DNA of 53,068 nt, from the IMG/VR virus record IMGVR_UViG_3300027857_000023, positions 1 to 53,068 of that record; one strand, written 5' to 3'. The notes beneath the pieces are model-generated. The model was not told the DNA's origin, ran no database searches, and was given only the letters and a program-made list of their open reading frames with translations. A program made the position numbers and the translations under genes. This stretch comes from a virus. Positions 16,869 to 25,223 of the stretch are shown one piece after another. Numbering within the stretch: position 1 is the first letter of the stretch; each line of letters starts with the position of its first letter.

Positions 16869-17219
16869 ATGCAACAACCGTCGTCGCCCACAAGCGGATC
16901 GCTTCATCGCTCAGTAGATTTATCTGAGTGCTATCAAGCGCTAGGAGATCCGTTGCGTCTAAAGATTGTTGAGATACTTTGTGAGCAACCTATGGACGTC
17001 CAAACACTTAATGAACGTTTGGATAGGCATTACCAAAAACCAGTAGCACAGCCAACGGTAAGTGCCGCGCTCCAAAAGCTGAGGGATCACGGCCTGGTCA
17101 CCTACCGGCCAGCGTGGCGCAATCACGAATATAGCGCCAATAAGCTCATTCTCGAACAAATGACCAGTATCACACGCATTGTATTCCGATTGGAGTCAGG
17201 AGTGCAAACAAATGGATAA
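16869..17219 (+). CDS. ArsR-type winged HTH regulator
   Basis: 116 residues, ATG 16869 after GGAAGGAGTCAG. CYQALGDPLRLKIVEILCEQ, then QPTVSAALQKLRDHGLVTYR, is the ArsR winged-helix pattern. No Cys pair for metal sensing in the recognition helix. First gene after the integrase region; its 3' end overlaps the next gene start. Confidence 0.72.
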   Translation: MQQPSSPTSGSLHRSVDLSECYQALGDPLRLKIVEILCEQPMDVQTLNERLDRHYQKPVAQPTVSAALQKLRDHGLVTYRPAWRNHEYSANKLILEQMTSITRIVFRLESGVQTNG

Positions 17220-17607
17220 GACAGGGCAAGAGATCCACTTCACATCACCAGAGCACAAAGCGTTGTTTGTGGCTGTGATGCAACAGATCGGCAAGGTGTA
17301 CGCCGGGAAATTCGACCCAGAGTACGGCGCAGCGCTCTATGTGCTGACTGCCAAACTCTCGACCTGGGAGAAGGCAGAGAGCTATGTAAGCCGGCATGGC
17401 ATCGATTTTGAGGGCCTGCTGGCGGAGGTGGACTTCAGCGGAGGCTATCAGGTCCTCGTCCAGTGGGCGGGCAATCTCTTCAACAGCCAGCAGCACATCG
17501 ACCCGATAGAGCTGCTCCGACTGGACGAGCGCAATTTCGAGCTGGCCCTGGCTGCGCTCAAAATACGGCGCTATGGGCTGCGGATGGATGCGCTGCAGAG
17601 CGAGTGA
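17212..17607 (+). CDS. Hypothetical protein (131 aa)
   Basis: ATG 17212 overlaps the ArsR stop. Predicted helical, with an FDPEYGAALYVLTA segment. No family recognised. Shares the start MDKT-Q-- with the gene at 17851. Confidence 0.5.
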   Translation: MDKTGQEIHFTSPEHKALFVAVMQQIGKVYAGKFDPEYGAALYVLTAKLSTWEKAESYVSRHGIDFEGLLAEVDFSGGYQVLVQWAGNLFNSQQHIDPIELLRLDERNFELALAALKIRRYGLRMDALQSE

Positions 17608-17621
17608 GAAGGTGAAGCACA

Positions 17622-17858
17622 ATGACTGTTATCGAAGCCAGGGCACCCGATGGGCACCTGATAGAGCTTACTGAAGTCAATCTCAGCAAGTGTGGATTGC
17701 TGATCATGATCACTGATCCAGACGGAAACCAGGTACTCGTCCACCGATTTGCCTGGGATGGGATGGTCAAGGCAATACAGGACCTCTTTGCCGAAGAGAA
17801 GAGGCAGGCGCAAGAGTGGCTCCGTGAACACGAGGAGGAGGAGCAAGCACATGGATAA
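17622..17858 (+). CDS. Small hypothetical protein (78 aa)
   Basis: Begins with a beta-type part (VIEARAPDGHLIELTEVNLS) and ends with a Glu-rich helix. Overlaps the next start by 8 bases. Unknown. Confidence 0.5.
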   Translation: MTVIEARAPDGHLIELTEVNLSKCGLLIMITDPDGNQVLVHRFAWDGMVKAIQDLFAEEKRQAQEWLREHEEEEQAHG

Positions 17859-18153
17859 GACAGAGCAAGATCTCTTTGAGCAAAGGGAACAGCAGAGGCA
17901 GGAGTTCATCGAACGGTGTACTCAGCGCGACATGACTTCTGTTATGCCCACTGAAGAGTTGCTGCAGCGACTGGATATCACGTTAGGGGCGCTCAAGGAG
18001 GCCATAGTGGACCCAAAGGAGCGACGGCTCGGTATGGTGGCCCAGGATTGCCTCTCAGGGGCGCTGATCCGCCTCTCACAGGCGTACTCTCACCCGGCAG
18101 TTTCGAGGAAGGTGTACGAGCTGGTATCCAGGATAACGGATATCAAGCCATAG
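17851..18153 (+). CDS. Hypothetical helical protein (100 aa)
   Basis: ATG 17851 after GAGGAGGAGCAAGC. Helical and charged; no family recognised. Last gene before a regulatory gap. Confidence 0.5.
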   Translation: MDKTEQDLFEQREQQRQEFIERCTQRDMTSVMPTEELLQRLDITLGALKEAIVDPKERRLGMVAQDCLSGALIRLSQAYSHPAVSRKVYELVSRITDIKP

Positions 18154-18165
18154 AGGCAGCATTAA

Positions 18166-18193
18166 GGCCTGCAGCATCCCCATGTAGCAGGCC
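18166..18193 (+). terminator. Hairpin at end of the ArsR operon
   Basis: GGCCTGC (18166-18172) and GCAGGCC (18187-18193) form a perfect 7-bp GC stem 12 bases after a stop codon. No U-tract, so a weak or factor-dependent terminator. Confidence 0.4.
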
Positions 18194-18216
18194 CTAGCAA
18201 CAAATCGGAGTAAATC

Positions 18217-18307
18217 ACTAAACTGTTTAGTTGCACTAGGAGTTAAGTAGTGCAACCCAAAAAGAATACCCTTGCTATTCTATCATCGTATTGAGTGGAA
18301 TAGCAAG
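18217..18307. promoter_or_regulatory. Three consecutive dyads upstream of the replication operon
   Basis: ACTAAACTGTTTAGT (18217-18231, perfect 7-1-7 palindrome), TTGCACTA/TAGTGCAA (18231-18238 and 18248-18255), and CTTGCTATTC/GAATAGCAAG (18271-18280 and 18298-18307, 10 bp). The 237-base gap 18154-18391 holds no gene. The dyads probably bind regulators of the HNH-rep-dnaC operon. Confidence 0.5.
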
Positions 18308-18391
18308 GCGGTAGGAGGAATATACTGATGATCATTCGTTCGTATAATGGCTCTGTAGACCGTTCTATCCTCATGTCAGCGAGGTGCAAGC

Positions 18392-19141
18392 ATGAGTAAA
18401 AAATATCCAACACTTGGGGAGACATTTCCCCTTCCGTCTCTTGATCTTCCCACTCTTCCCGCTCTAGATGAGTTGCAAGAGGCATTAGCCGCTCTTGAAT
18501 ATGCAGAAGCTCAACTGAAAATAGCAAAACAGAAACTGACTGAAGCCGTGTTCGCACTCCCCTCAAAAATTGGCGACAATGAAGATCTGCAGGACGAGAT
18601 AGCGTCTCAATTGTACTGGCTTGATACTCGCGTAGCGGCAAGTGACGTCAAAAAAGCCTTTCGTGTTGTGGCTCCAGGGCAGGGACCTGCAAAGAATCGC
18701 AGAGTTCTCAAGAGCGCATGGGTGGAGATGTCCTGCTTGAGCTGTCAGCGGTCATTCCAGTATGAGATTACCAGTAAATATGCGCTCAGTGGCCACTCGT
18801 GGTCAAGTGCCTGTAAAGAGTGTCGGGCGAAACATGATCAGGCATACAGACAGCGGTGGGAGAGAGAGAGAGAAGCCGAAGCGCAGCGATTAGAGGTCCT
18901 GCGCACGATGCCTTATCACGAATACCTGCAAACGCCTGAATGGCACGAGCGACGCCTGAGAGCCATGAAGCGAGCAGGATTTCACTGCCAGGTCTGTAAT
19001 GCCTCTCGTGTTCGCCTCAACGTCCATCACAGAACCTATGAGCGACGCGGCGATGAATACGATAAAGACCTGATTACGCTCTGTGAGTACTGCCACGGGA
19101 TCTTCCATAAAAACGGCAAGCTGGCCAGGGAAGAGGTGTAA
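18392..19141 (+). CDS. HNH endonuclease with zinc-finger region
   Basis: 249 residues. Residues 20-60 coiled coil; CLSCQRS...CKECRAK (about 112-150) is a zinc-ribbon-like pair; C-terminal HNH domain FHCQVC...LNVHHRTYERRGDE...DLITLCEYCHGIFH has the CxxC, HH and CxxCH zinc/metal residues. It nicks or cuts DNA; as a phage gene it may serve recombination or packaging, or be a homing-type nuclease. It is directly upstream of the replication gene. Confidence 0.75.
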   Translation: MSKKYPTLGETFPLPSLDLPTLPALDELQEALAALEYAEAQLKIAKQKLTEAVFALPSKIGDNEDLQDEIASQLYWLDTRVAASDVKKAFRVVAPGQGPAKNRRVLKSAWVEMSCLSCQRSFQYEITSKYALSGHSWSSACKECRAKHDQAYRQRWEREREAEAQRLEVLRTMPYHEYLQTPEWHERRLRAMKRAGFHCQVCNASRVRLNVHHRTYERRGDEYDKDLITLCEYCHGIFHKNGKLAREEV

Positions 19142-19142
19142 C

Positions 19143-20483
19143 ATGATGGGTTATCAGGGCATAGAAGTACAAGCTATAGAACCCCCGTTTGGAGAACTCA
19201 ATCTCGGTAACATTCTTCGCCTCTTAGCTATTTGGCTCAATGAATTCGGATTTCTTACGCCAGAGGATGGGGCCGATTATGTGAAGATCCCGCGCCAGTT
19301 TATCGTAGAAACGATGCGCAAGTTGAAAGGAGCGGCAGTAAGCGTGGTGCTCTACTTGTTTGGGCATAGCTGGGCCTATGGAGAGTATGACAAGAAACTC
19401 CACCTCACATTTGACGAGTTTGTGAATGGGCGCAAAAGAGCTGATGGGACGCGGATGGACGAGGGAACAGGACTGAGTGAGAATACTATCCGCACCGCGC
19501 TCATCCAAGCTGAAGAGGTTGGTGTTATCACCTGCCATGTTGATGACCGAGACTTAGGGCGAATCGATAAATATTACGGCATTAAAACCCGTATACCCTC
19601 AGAAGAAGAGAAGAAGCAGCTAGAGGATCGCAAGACTCGTAGGACATCAGACAAAGAAAGCAGCACGCTTGCCAGGGGTTCAAAAATTGCACCCCTGGAC
19701 CTCAAAAATTGCACCCCTGGACCTCAAAAATTGGAGGCCAGAGGTTCAAAAATTGCACCTCGATCAGTAGTAATAACTAAAGAAAGAACTCTAAGCAATA
19801 ACTTAGAGGAAGTAGTTGTACCGCCTACCACATCGTCAGTGCCTAATGGAAAATCTTCTTCTCATGAACCCTCCCATTATGGCATGGGTTATGGTGGGAA
19901 TGCTCGCCCAATCCCCGCTCTCACAGAGGACGGTCAAAGGTTCTACGATTTCTATTGCCGCTTACCTGATATCACAGTGCCACCAAATCTGACTGAGAAA
20001 TTGGCCGGGGAATGCAATTCGCTTGGCATCTATGTCAAGACGTTTGAGCAGTTTCAAAGCTGGGTAGCTGTTACCAGGAAGAAATTGCCACCAAAAGCGA
20101 AGGACGATATTATCTACCCCAAGAACATGCAAAACGTGCTCAATGCCTGGATGAAAACACAGCAACCCTCGCAATCAAACGCCAGTGCTTCACCTTCGGC
20201 GCCAACTGAGCAATTGGCAAACATGACTTACGAAGAGGCGGACCAGCTCGCACGCGACGCGATAGCAAAAGGGATGGAGATGGGATACAGCTATCAAGCA
20301 GAGGCGGTCCCGTCGAAAAAGGTGGAAGGGAAGTGGCTGGTGAAAGTGACCTGGATCGACCCCTGGGGGAAGGATCTGCTTGCTAGACCGCTAAAATCAC
20401 GTGAGCAATGGCAGGCGGCCTATCAGGAAATAGACCGAGTATGGGGCGATGATCTGAAGGGAGGCGCGTCATGCAACATCTGA
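19143..20483 (+). CDS. Phage replication initiator (O-like, wHTH) carrying iterons
   Basis: About 446 residues. ATG 19143 follows GAGGTGTAAC; the second ATG at 19146 is also possible. The N-terminal part (residues 20-150) has a winged-HTH (LSENTIRTALIQAEEVGVIT) as in phage O-type or DnaD-related replication proteins; a low-complexity middle holds the iterons; the C-terminal part includes FYDFYCRLPDITVPPNLTEK. It probably binds the origin in its own gene and hands over to the helicase loader encoded next, whose start overlaps its end. Confidence 0.7.
   Translation: MMGYQGIEVQAIEPPFGELNLGNILRLLAIWLNEFGFLTPEDGADYVKIPRQFIVETMRKLKGAAVSVVLYLFGHSWAYGEYDKKLHLTFDEFVNGRKRADGTRMDEGTGLSENTIRTALIQAEEVGVITCHVDDRDLGRIDKYYGIKTRIPSEEEKKQLEDRKTRRTSDKESSTLARGSKIAPLDLKNCTPGPQKLEARGSKIAPRSVVITKERTLSNNLEEVVVPPTTSSVPNGKSSSHEPSHYGMGYGGNARPIPALTEDGQRFYDFYCRLPDITVPPNLTEKLAGECNSLGIYVKTFEQFQSWVAVTRKKLPPKAKDDIIYPKNMQNVLNAWMKTQQPSQSNASASPSAPTEQLANMTYEEADQLARDAIAKGMEMGYSYQAEAVPSKKVEGKWLVKVTWIDPWGKDLLARPLKSREQWQAAYQEIDRVWGDDLKGGASCNI
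19680..19762. repeat. Four 22-bp-phased iterons, putative replication origin
   Basis: TCAAAAATTG starts at 19680, 19702, 19724 and 19746, exactly 22 bases apart. Copies 1 and 2 are identical over 22 bases; copy 4 shares 14 (TCAAAAATTGCACC); copy 3 shares 10. As 22 is not a multiple of 3 the repeats are read in changing frames, so DNA sequence rather than protein is conserved. An AT-rich stretch with CTCTAAG/CTTAGAG follows at about 19765-19810, suitable for unwinding. This matches the origin-in-O-gene design of lambdoid phages. Confidence 0.7.
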
Positions 20484-21250
20484 GGAACCTAATACGCACC
20501 TTCGGGGTCCGAGAGTCTACCCAAACGCGTGGACTTAAGCCTGCCATCACGATAGAGCGATGCCCCTATTGCCTGGGCGCGGGATTCACGCGCAGTGATG
20601 TGCAGCCAGGTCATCCCGATTTCGGCAAGCCGGTCAAGTGCGTCTGCAAGATTGCTGAGCAGCGAGAAAAGCGGAAGCATGAGCTGGTGGAACGTTCTGG
20701 GGTGCTGAGCCTGCACCGCTTCAAAAATGCGTCGTTCGAGTCGTTTCGCACAAATGAGCCTGACGTGAGTGTGGCCTATAAGCAGGCGCGGCAATTTGCG
20801 GCCTGTCCACTCGGCTGGCTGATCATGACTGGCCCAACTGGCTGCGGGAAGACACATCTGGCGGTAGCCATCGCAAAGGCGCGACTTGTGGCAGGTGATA
20901 CCGTCCTCATGCAGACGGCGCCTGATCTCCTGGATCATCTGCGCTCCGCATACAAGAGTGATGTGGGCTTCGATGAGACCTTTCGGCAACTGCAGGAGAT
21001 TGATCTGCTCGTGTTGGACGATTACGGCGCGGAGCTGGACACCGGGTGGGCTATGGAGAAACTCTATCAGTTACTCAATCACCGCTACAACGCGAATGCG
21101 CCGACGGTGGTTACCTCTAATTGCATTGATTTGGTAGGCATTGATTATCGCGTCGCGTCCCGGTTGCGAGACCGCGATATCGCCACTCTGGTGCAAATGA
21201 GGGAGGCGCGTGATTGTCGCCCGGACGTGCGCCAGGTCGAGGGAGATTAG
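20471..21250 (+). CDS. DnaC/DnaI-type helicase loader (AAA+)
   Basis: 259 residues, overlapping the replication gene by 13 bases. Zinc-type CPYC...CVC motifs at 31-59, Walker A GPTGCGKT at 121-128, Walker B LLVLDDYG about 178-185, and VVTSNC sensor-1 region. It loads the replicative helicase at the origin; no phage helicase or polymerase is seen, so host enzymes are probably used. Confidence 0.82.
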   Translation: MQHLRNLIRTFGVRESTQTRGLKPAITIERCPYCLGAGFTRSDVQPGHPDFGKPVKCVCKIAEQREKRKHELVERSGVLSLHRFKNASFESFRTNEPDVSVAYKQARQFAACPLGWLIMTGPTGCGKTHLAVAIAKARLVAGDTVLMQTAPDLLDHLRSAYKSDVGFDETFRQLQEIDLLVLDDYGAELDTGWAMEKLYQLLNHRYNANAPTVVTSNCIDLVGIDYRVASRLRDRDIATLVQMREARDCRPDVRQVEGD

Positions 21251-21278
21251 AGAGATAAGAAAGCGGAGTAGAAGCGTC

Positions 21279-21620
21279 ATGGGTGTTATTCGTACGCAGG
21301 AGAATTTTGACCACATTGTCAGTGAGATTATCGAGGCTGCTAGAGGTGAGTATGGGATGTTTTCCTGCCTCTTGTGCAATGAGCAATTAACCTTTCCGGT
21401 GATTTATTGGCATGGAAACTGGGGTGTAGACATTCTCCTGCATGAGCAGTGCTGTCAGGAGTTGGTCTTCAAGCTGATGCGCGATGTCTTTGAATGTATG
21501 GGTGGAATTCCTCGCCAAACTGGCTGGAAAGGCGGAGATGTAGTGTCTCGCAGCGAGATAGAACTTATAAAGCTCAGAAAAAGGATAAAGGAGCAACAAG
21601 AGTATGAGCCAGATTTTTGA
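21279..21620 (+). CDS. Hypothetical protein with Cys pairs (113 aa)
   Basis: ATG 21279. CLLCNE plus H...CC and a charged C-terminal helix; possible zinc binding. No family recognised. Start chosen because the frame upstream lies inside the helicase-loader gene. Confidence 0.5.
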   Translation: MGVIRTQENFDHIVSEIIEAARGEYGMFSCLLCNEQLTFPVIYWHGNWGVDILLHEQCCQELVFKLMRDVFECMGGIPRQTGWKGGDVVSRSEIELIKLRKRIKEQQEYEPDF

Positions 21621-21647
21621 TTATGAGGGATGGAAAGGAGAGGGAGC

Positions 21648-21893
21648 ATGAGCAAGAGGAGCAAATGGAGAGCGCTCAGAGACCTGAGACCTGGCGCTGT
21701 TTTTGTCACGCTCAAAGGGGTCTATGCGGTCAGATCGGAATATTACAACGCTGGGGGTCCGCCATTCCAGCCCCAGTGCATCTTGCTCGCCAGTGGTGAA
21801 TATGCTCATTTCGCGGAGGGCGAAAACACACAGGTGCGCGAAGTGCAGGTGGAAGGCTTCAGCATGGAAGATGAAGAAGGAGAGGGAGCATGA
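21648..21893 (+). CDS. Small hypothetical protein (81 aa)
   Basis: ATG 21648 after AAAGGAGAGGGAGC. SH3-like beta content (GAVFVTLKGVYAVRSEYY) and acidic end. Overlaps the next gene by 4 bases. Confidence 0.5.
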   Translation: MSKRSKWRALRDLRPGAVFVTLKGVYAVRSEYYNAGGPPFQPQCILLASGEYAHFAEGENTQVREVQVEGFSMEDEEGEGA

Positions 21894-22219
21894 AAGTAGT
21901 GGGATGGATCGTCACTGTGGTGATTGGGATTGTGTTGAGTTCGGCCTGGATGGGGTATGTCCTCTCCATTTTGTGGGAGTGGTTTATCAGCCCGATCTTC
22001 CATATCGGGACCATTACGATCCCGTTGGCGATAGGGCTCTCGCTGGTCGTACGTATGCTGACGACTTCAGGGTATCAAGAGTCGGATGAGAAGCAGAAGG
22101 GCAGCACGCAGCAACTTCTCAGTTCTTGTGTGTATGTGTTTCTCTCTCTCCCCTGTTTGCGCTGCTTATTGGCGCGATTGTTCACGCTTTTGTGTAGGAA
22201 GGGAATGGAGCATGAGTGA
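21890..22219 (+). CDS. Small membrane protein (109 aa)
   Basis: Two hydrophobic segments (residues 4-30, 40-58) and a third, Cys/Leu-rich one near 80-102. ATG 21890 overlaps the previous stop. Function unknown. Confidence 0.5.
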   Translation: MKVVGWIVTVVIGIVLSSAWMGYVLSILWEWFISPIFHIGTITIPLAIGLSLVVRMLTTSGYQESDEKQKGSTQQLLSSCVYVFLSLPCLRCLLARLFTLLCRKGMEHE

Positions 22220-22424
22220 GACGCCGATGAACGTAGCGGTCTGTGTTTCGTGGAAGACGGATGTGATGCCAGTACCGAGCTTCTTCTACTACCACAAAGG
22301 CTGCTACGACCTGGGAACCGCACGCTTGTCAAATCAGAGCGTGCGTGAGTTTCCGGCTCGCGATATATCGGTGAGCGCCTGTTGTGCATGGTGTCGCAAG
22401 AAGATCAGAGAAGATAGGGCATGA
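22212..22424 (+). CDS. Small Cys-rich protein (70 aa)
   Basis: ATG 22212, overlapping the previous gene. YYHKGCYDLG and CCAWCRKKI form a likely zinc site (HxxC...CxxC). No family name assigned. Confidence 0.55.
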   Translation: MSETPMNVAVCVSWKTDVMPVPSFFYYHKGCYDLGTARLSNQSVREFPARDISVSACCAWCRKKIREDRA

Positions 22425-22702
22425 ATGATGATATCAAACGGTATCAGTATCTGCGTCCATCGCTGGTGCTGAGTCCGTCAGGCAAAGCCATCACCAGGCT
22501 TGTGGGCGACAAGGTGTGTGTCGTGCGATTGCTGGAAACACCAGCGTGGACTCGATACTACTATGCCGTCATTGATCTGATGACGGGAGAGGCGGCCGAG
22601 GGCCACGAATACAACCTTGCAGTGTTGCAAAGAGCCTTCGAGAACAGTGGGCTTGCCATTACGCCCTATCAGCGTATCTGGTCAGCGCTGGAATGGTGGT
22701 AG
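22421..22702 (+). CDS. Hypothetical protein (93 aa)
   Basis: ATG 22421 overlaps the previous stop (ATGA). Alpha/beta protein ending in ALEWW. Unknown. Confidence 0.5.
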   Translation: MNDDIKRYQYLRPSLVLSPSGKAITRLVGDKVCVVRLLETPAWTRYYYAVIDLMTGEAAEGHEYNLAVLQRAFENSGLAITPYQRIWSALEWW

Positions 22703-22775
22703 CGAAGTAACAAGCAGCAAAGACGCCTGGCACGTCACACGCCAGGCGCGCACCTCGCAGCATGAGCGGCGAGAT

Positions 22776-23135
22776 GTGGGAATTGTAAAGCATGAGAAAG
22801 GAACGTACAACTTGAACATTGTACCTTACTCGTTTCGGGGAATCAGGGAATACCCCCGAACGCAACAGCAGCCCGAGACGCCTGGGCAGAATAACGGCGT
22901 CTACATTATGGTCCACCCCGATCATCTAGGGTCCACTCTTGAGATGATCACCGGATGGTTCGCCGGGCGCGATGAGATTGATCTGGTCTGTTCAGGCATC
23001 TCTGACAAGCGTGGCCTGGGCTACATCATCATGGAATGGATCGAATGTGAGATTGATCAGCTCTTCCTGGCTATCTTGCGTGATGAGGAACTTGTAGCAG
23101 ACTACACCACCTATACGCACGAATTGGAGGATTAA
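22776..23135 (+). CDS. Hypothetical protein, start uncertain
   Basis: Open frame from 22617; GTG 22776 is proposed since the part upstream overlaps the previous gene. Acidic C-terminal half (IMEWIECEIDQLFLAILRDE). Two bases separate its stop from the next start. No family recognised. Confidence 0.45.
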   Translation: MGIVKHEKGTYNLNIVPYSFRGIREYPRTQQQPETPGQNNGVYIMVHPDHLGSTLEMITGWFAGRDEIDLVCSGISDKRGLGYIIMEWIECEIDQLFLAILRDEELVADYTTYTHELED

Positions 23136-23136
23136 C

Positions 23137-23655
23137 ATGGCAAGGATGTCACAAGTTCGGGGCGTCATCTCTCATGTTGCGGCCAACGGGGGCAATGTCC
23201 CTTTGCTCAGGCTGATACTAGGCGTCGTCCTGGTCGTCTTCTTCCTTCTCGCGCTCATGCTCCAGGTGCAAACCAGCGAGGCTTTTATGCTGGCTGGATC
23301 TCCTGTTGGGCTAGCGCCTGATTGGGGCATCCTGCGTCAGCCATACGATCTGCTGCATGGAACGCTCCAGATGGATATGAGTAAGGCAGTCATGTGGGGA
23401 TGGGGTATTGAGTTGGTCTATCTCGTCTGCGTGGTTGGTGAAGTGGCCGTGTCGCGATGGCAGGGCTGGTTTAAGACCGGGGCAATCATCCTGGTCGGCT
23501 TCAATTTCTGGACGGATCTCAATTATGGGGCCTTACCGAGTGGGTTCGGTGGCCAGCTCGCCTTTGCGGGCATTACCTCCTTTATCGTTGCTTTTTTTGG
23601 TGTGGTTGGGCTGGGCCTCATTTGGGGCGCTATCACTGAGATGTCCGGTCACTAG
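23137..23655 (+). CDS. Multi-pass membrane protein upstream of HerA-like ATPase
   Basis: 172 residues with hydrophobic helices at about 23-42, 88-105, 113-128 and 142-165. ATG 23137 after GGAGGATTAAC. Placed directly before the ATPase gene, so a membrane partner of it is likely by position. Confidence 0.55.
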   Translation: MARMSQVRGVISHVAANGGNVPLLRLILGVVLVVFFLLALMLQVQTSEAFMLAGSPVGLAPDWGILRQPYDLLHGTLQMDMSKAVMWGWGIELVYLVCVVGEVAVSRWQGWFKTGAIILVGFNFWTDLNYGALPSGFGGQLAFAGITSFIVAFFGVVGLGLIWGAITEMSGH

Positions 23656-23668
23656 AAAGGAGACCCAG

Positions 23669-25222
23669 ATGAGCGAAGAGATGAAAGAGAAAAAATACCC
23701 CATGCAACAATCTGCGGCCTTCGCAGGGAGCACATTCGTGACGATGGGACTGTTTGATCTGTTGGCTCATCTGGGGCCAACAGGGCTCTTTGTGGGTGGG
23801 CTAGCGTCGTATGTGGCGTGGAAGCATGGACCAGAGTTGTACGAGCAGGTGAGGGGTATGTTTCCCACCTCTGAGTATCAGGAGGAAGAAGGCCCGGTCT
23901 ATGAGCCTCAGAAGGTACAGCCCAAAGGTCGGAGCTTTTGGGATCGAGCGCTGGGGATTCATCCAGATGATGATGGCGATGAGGAGATGACGCCTGATCT
24001 GGGGCGGGCAGTCGATGAGTCCAGATTGCGACGGATGCACAAAGATTGCTTGTTCCTGGGTCTGCTGCTCTGGCCTCACGCCAATGATCTTTTGAGCAAT
24101 CGTATCACTATTCTGGGCCAGCCAGGCGCGGGCAAGAGTAACACGGTCGCCGTGGTGTGTGAGGAGCTGGCCCGCTATGATGCTCCTTTGATCGTCTTTG
24201 ACACGAAGCCTGAGTATGCGGTGCTGTGCGCTCAACCCTACTTCAGCAATCCGAAGCTGGCCAGCGTAGAGAATGTTACTCCGCAAACAGCTTTCACCTT
24301 CGGCAAACAGATGATGGATGAGCGGTGGCAGGTCGTCCTCGATCTCACGTCCTACAAGAACGATACGACTGCGGCGAAAGTCATGATCAACATTCTGGCG
24401 GGCATTTGGGAATGGGAGGCGTCTCTGGCGAATGAGGACCGGCTCCCATGCGCAATTATCCTGGACGAGGCTCATACATGGCTGCCACAAAATGCAGCCA
24501 TGAGCCGTGTGAGTCGGCAAGAGGGCAGAGATGGTGAGCCTTCCATCTTTACCTGTTTGCAGCAGTCCTTCTTCAGCCTGGTCACTGGGGGACGCAGTAT
24601 GGGTATGGGGTGCATCATCTCGACGCAGCGACCAGCCGACGTTGATAAGCGGGCCATTGCTGTTGCTGAGTGGCGCATCCTGCTTAAGGCAGATATGCCT
24701 AATGATTTGGCGGTGTATCAGAAGCTGGGTATGGACCCGAAAGTGGCGTCAGGGTTGGCGAAGGGTGAGGCATATGTGCGAGGCCCTGGTGGGGTAGCAG
24801 GCATTTACCAGTTACGGCAGCGCAAGAGTCCAGACGACGCAAAAACCCCGGGGCTTTCTGCCCTGCAGCGAAAACGAGCCACTTCGGTTTCCACTTCGCA
24901 AGCAGGCATTATTCCCACTTCGGATGTACCAGAGCAAGCTCAACAAGACGAAGTGGACCGAAAGAGCCTGCGAAGAGAGCCGAAGGAGTCCGAAGTGGGG
25001 ATGCCACTTCGCCATCTTTCTGAGCTTGAAAGGCAGGTGGGAGTGATGTTCTTTGAACAGAGTATGAAGCTGACAGAAATCATGAGAGAGATGTATCCAG
25101 AGGTCAAAGGTGGCGATGCCTACCAACGGGCGACCAGTGAAGTACAGGAAGCGATCAGGCGATATGCGGCGGCGGTGCGGCATGCGGCCGTTCAATCTGT
25201 GAGACAAGAGGAGAATGCATAG
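23669..25222 (+). CDS. HerA/FtsK-like DNA translocase ATPase
   Basis: 517 residues, ATG 23669 after AAAGGAGACCCAG. One hydrophobic stretch at residues 16-50. Walker A LGQPGAGKSNT (about 150), DTKPEY, Walker B AIILDEAHTW (about 265), then the ISTQRPADVDK sensor motif seen in HerA, VirB4/TraG-type and FtsK-related ATPases. C-terminal 150 residues are polar and helical. Such enzymes pump DNA or pair with nucleases (HerA-NurA). With membrane proteins on both sides it looks like a transfer or segregation module rather than a virion gene. Confidence 0.75.
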   Translation: MSEEMKEKKYPMQQSAAFAGSTFVTMGLFDLLAHLGPTGLFVGGLASYVAWKHGPELYEQVRGMFPTSEYQEEEGPVYEPQKVQPKGRSFWDRALGIHPDDDGDEEMTPDLGRAVDESRLRRMHKDCLFLGLLLWPHANDLLSNRITILGQPGAGKSNTVAVVCEELARYDAPLIVFDTKPEYAVLCAQPYFSNPKLASVENVTPQTAFTFGKQMMDERWQVVLDLTSYKNDTTAAKVMINILAGIWEWEASLANEDRLPCAIILDEAHTWLPQNAAMSRVSRQEGRDGEPSIFTCLQQSFFSLVTGGRSMGMGCIISTQRPADVDKRAIAVAEWRILLKADMPNDLAVYQKLGMDPKVASGLAKGEAYVRGPGGVAGIYQLRQRKSPDDAKTPGLSALQRKRATSVSTSQAGIIPTSDVPEQAQQDEVDRKSLRREPKESEVGMPLRHLSELERQVGVMFFEQSMKLTEIMREMYPEVKGGDAYQRATSEVQEAIRRYAAAVRHAAVQSVRQEENA

Positions 25223-25223
25223 T

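Noticed and set aside
19680-19762. Iterons considered as a CRISPR array
   Set aside because: Repeats are 22 bases with almost no spacers and lie inside a coding gene; no cas genes are present.
24026-24520. Minus-strand frame opposite the HerA-like ATPase
   Set aside because: No RBS and no recognisable motif; the plus-strand ATPase motifs are decisive.
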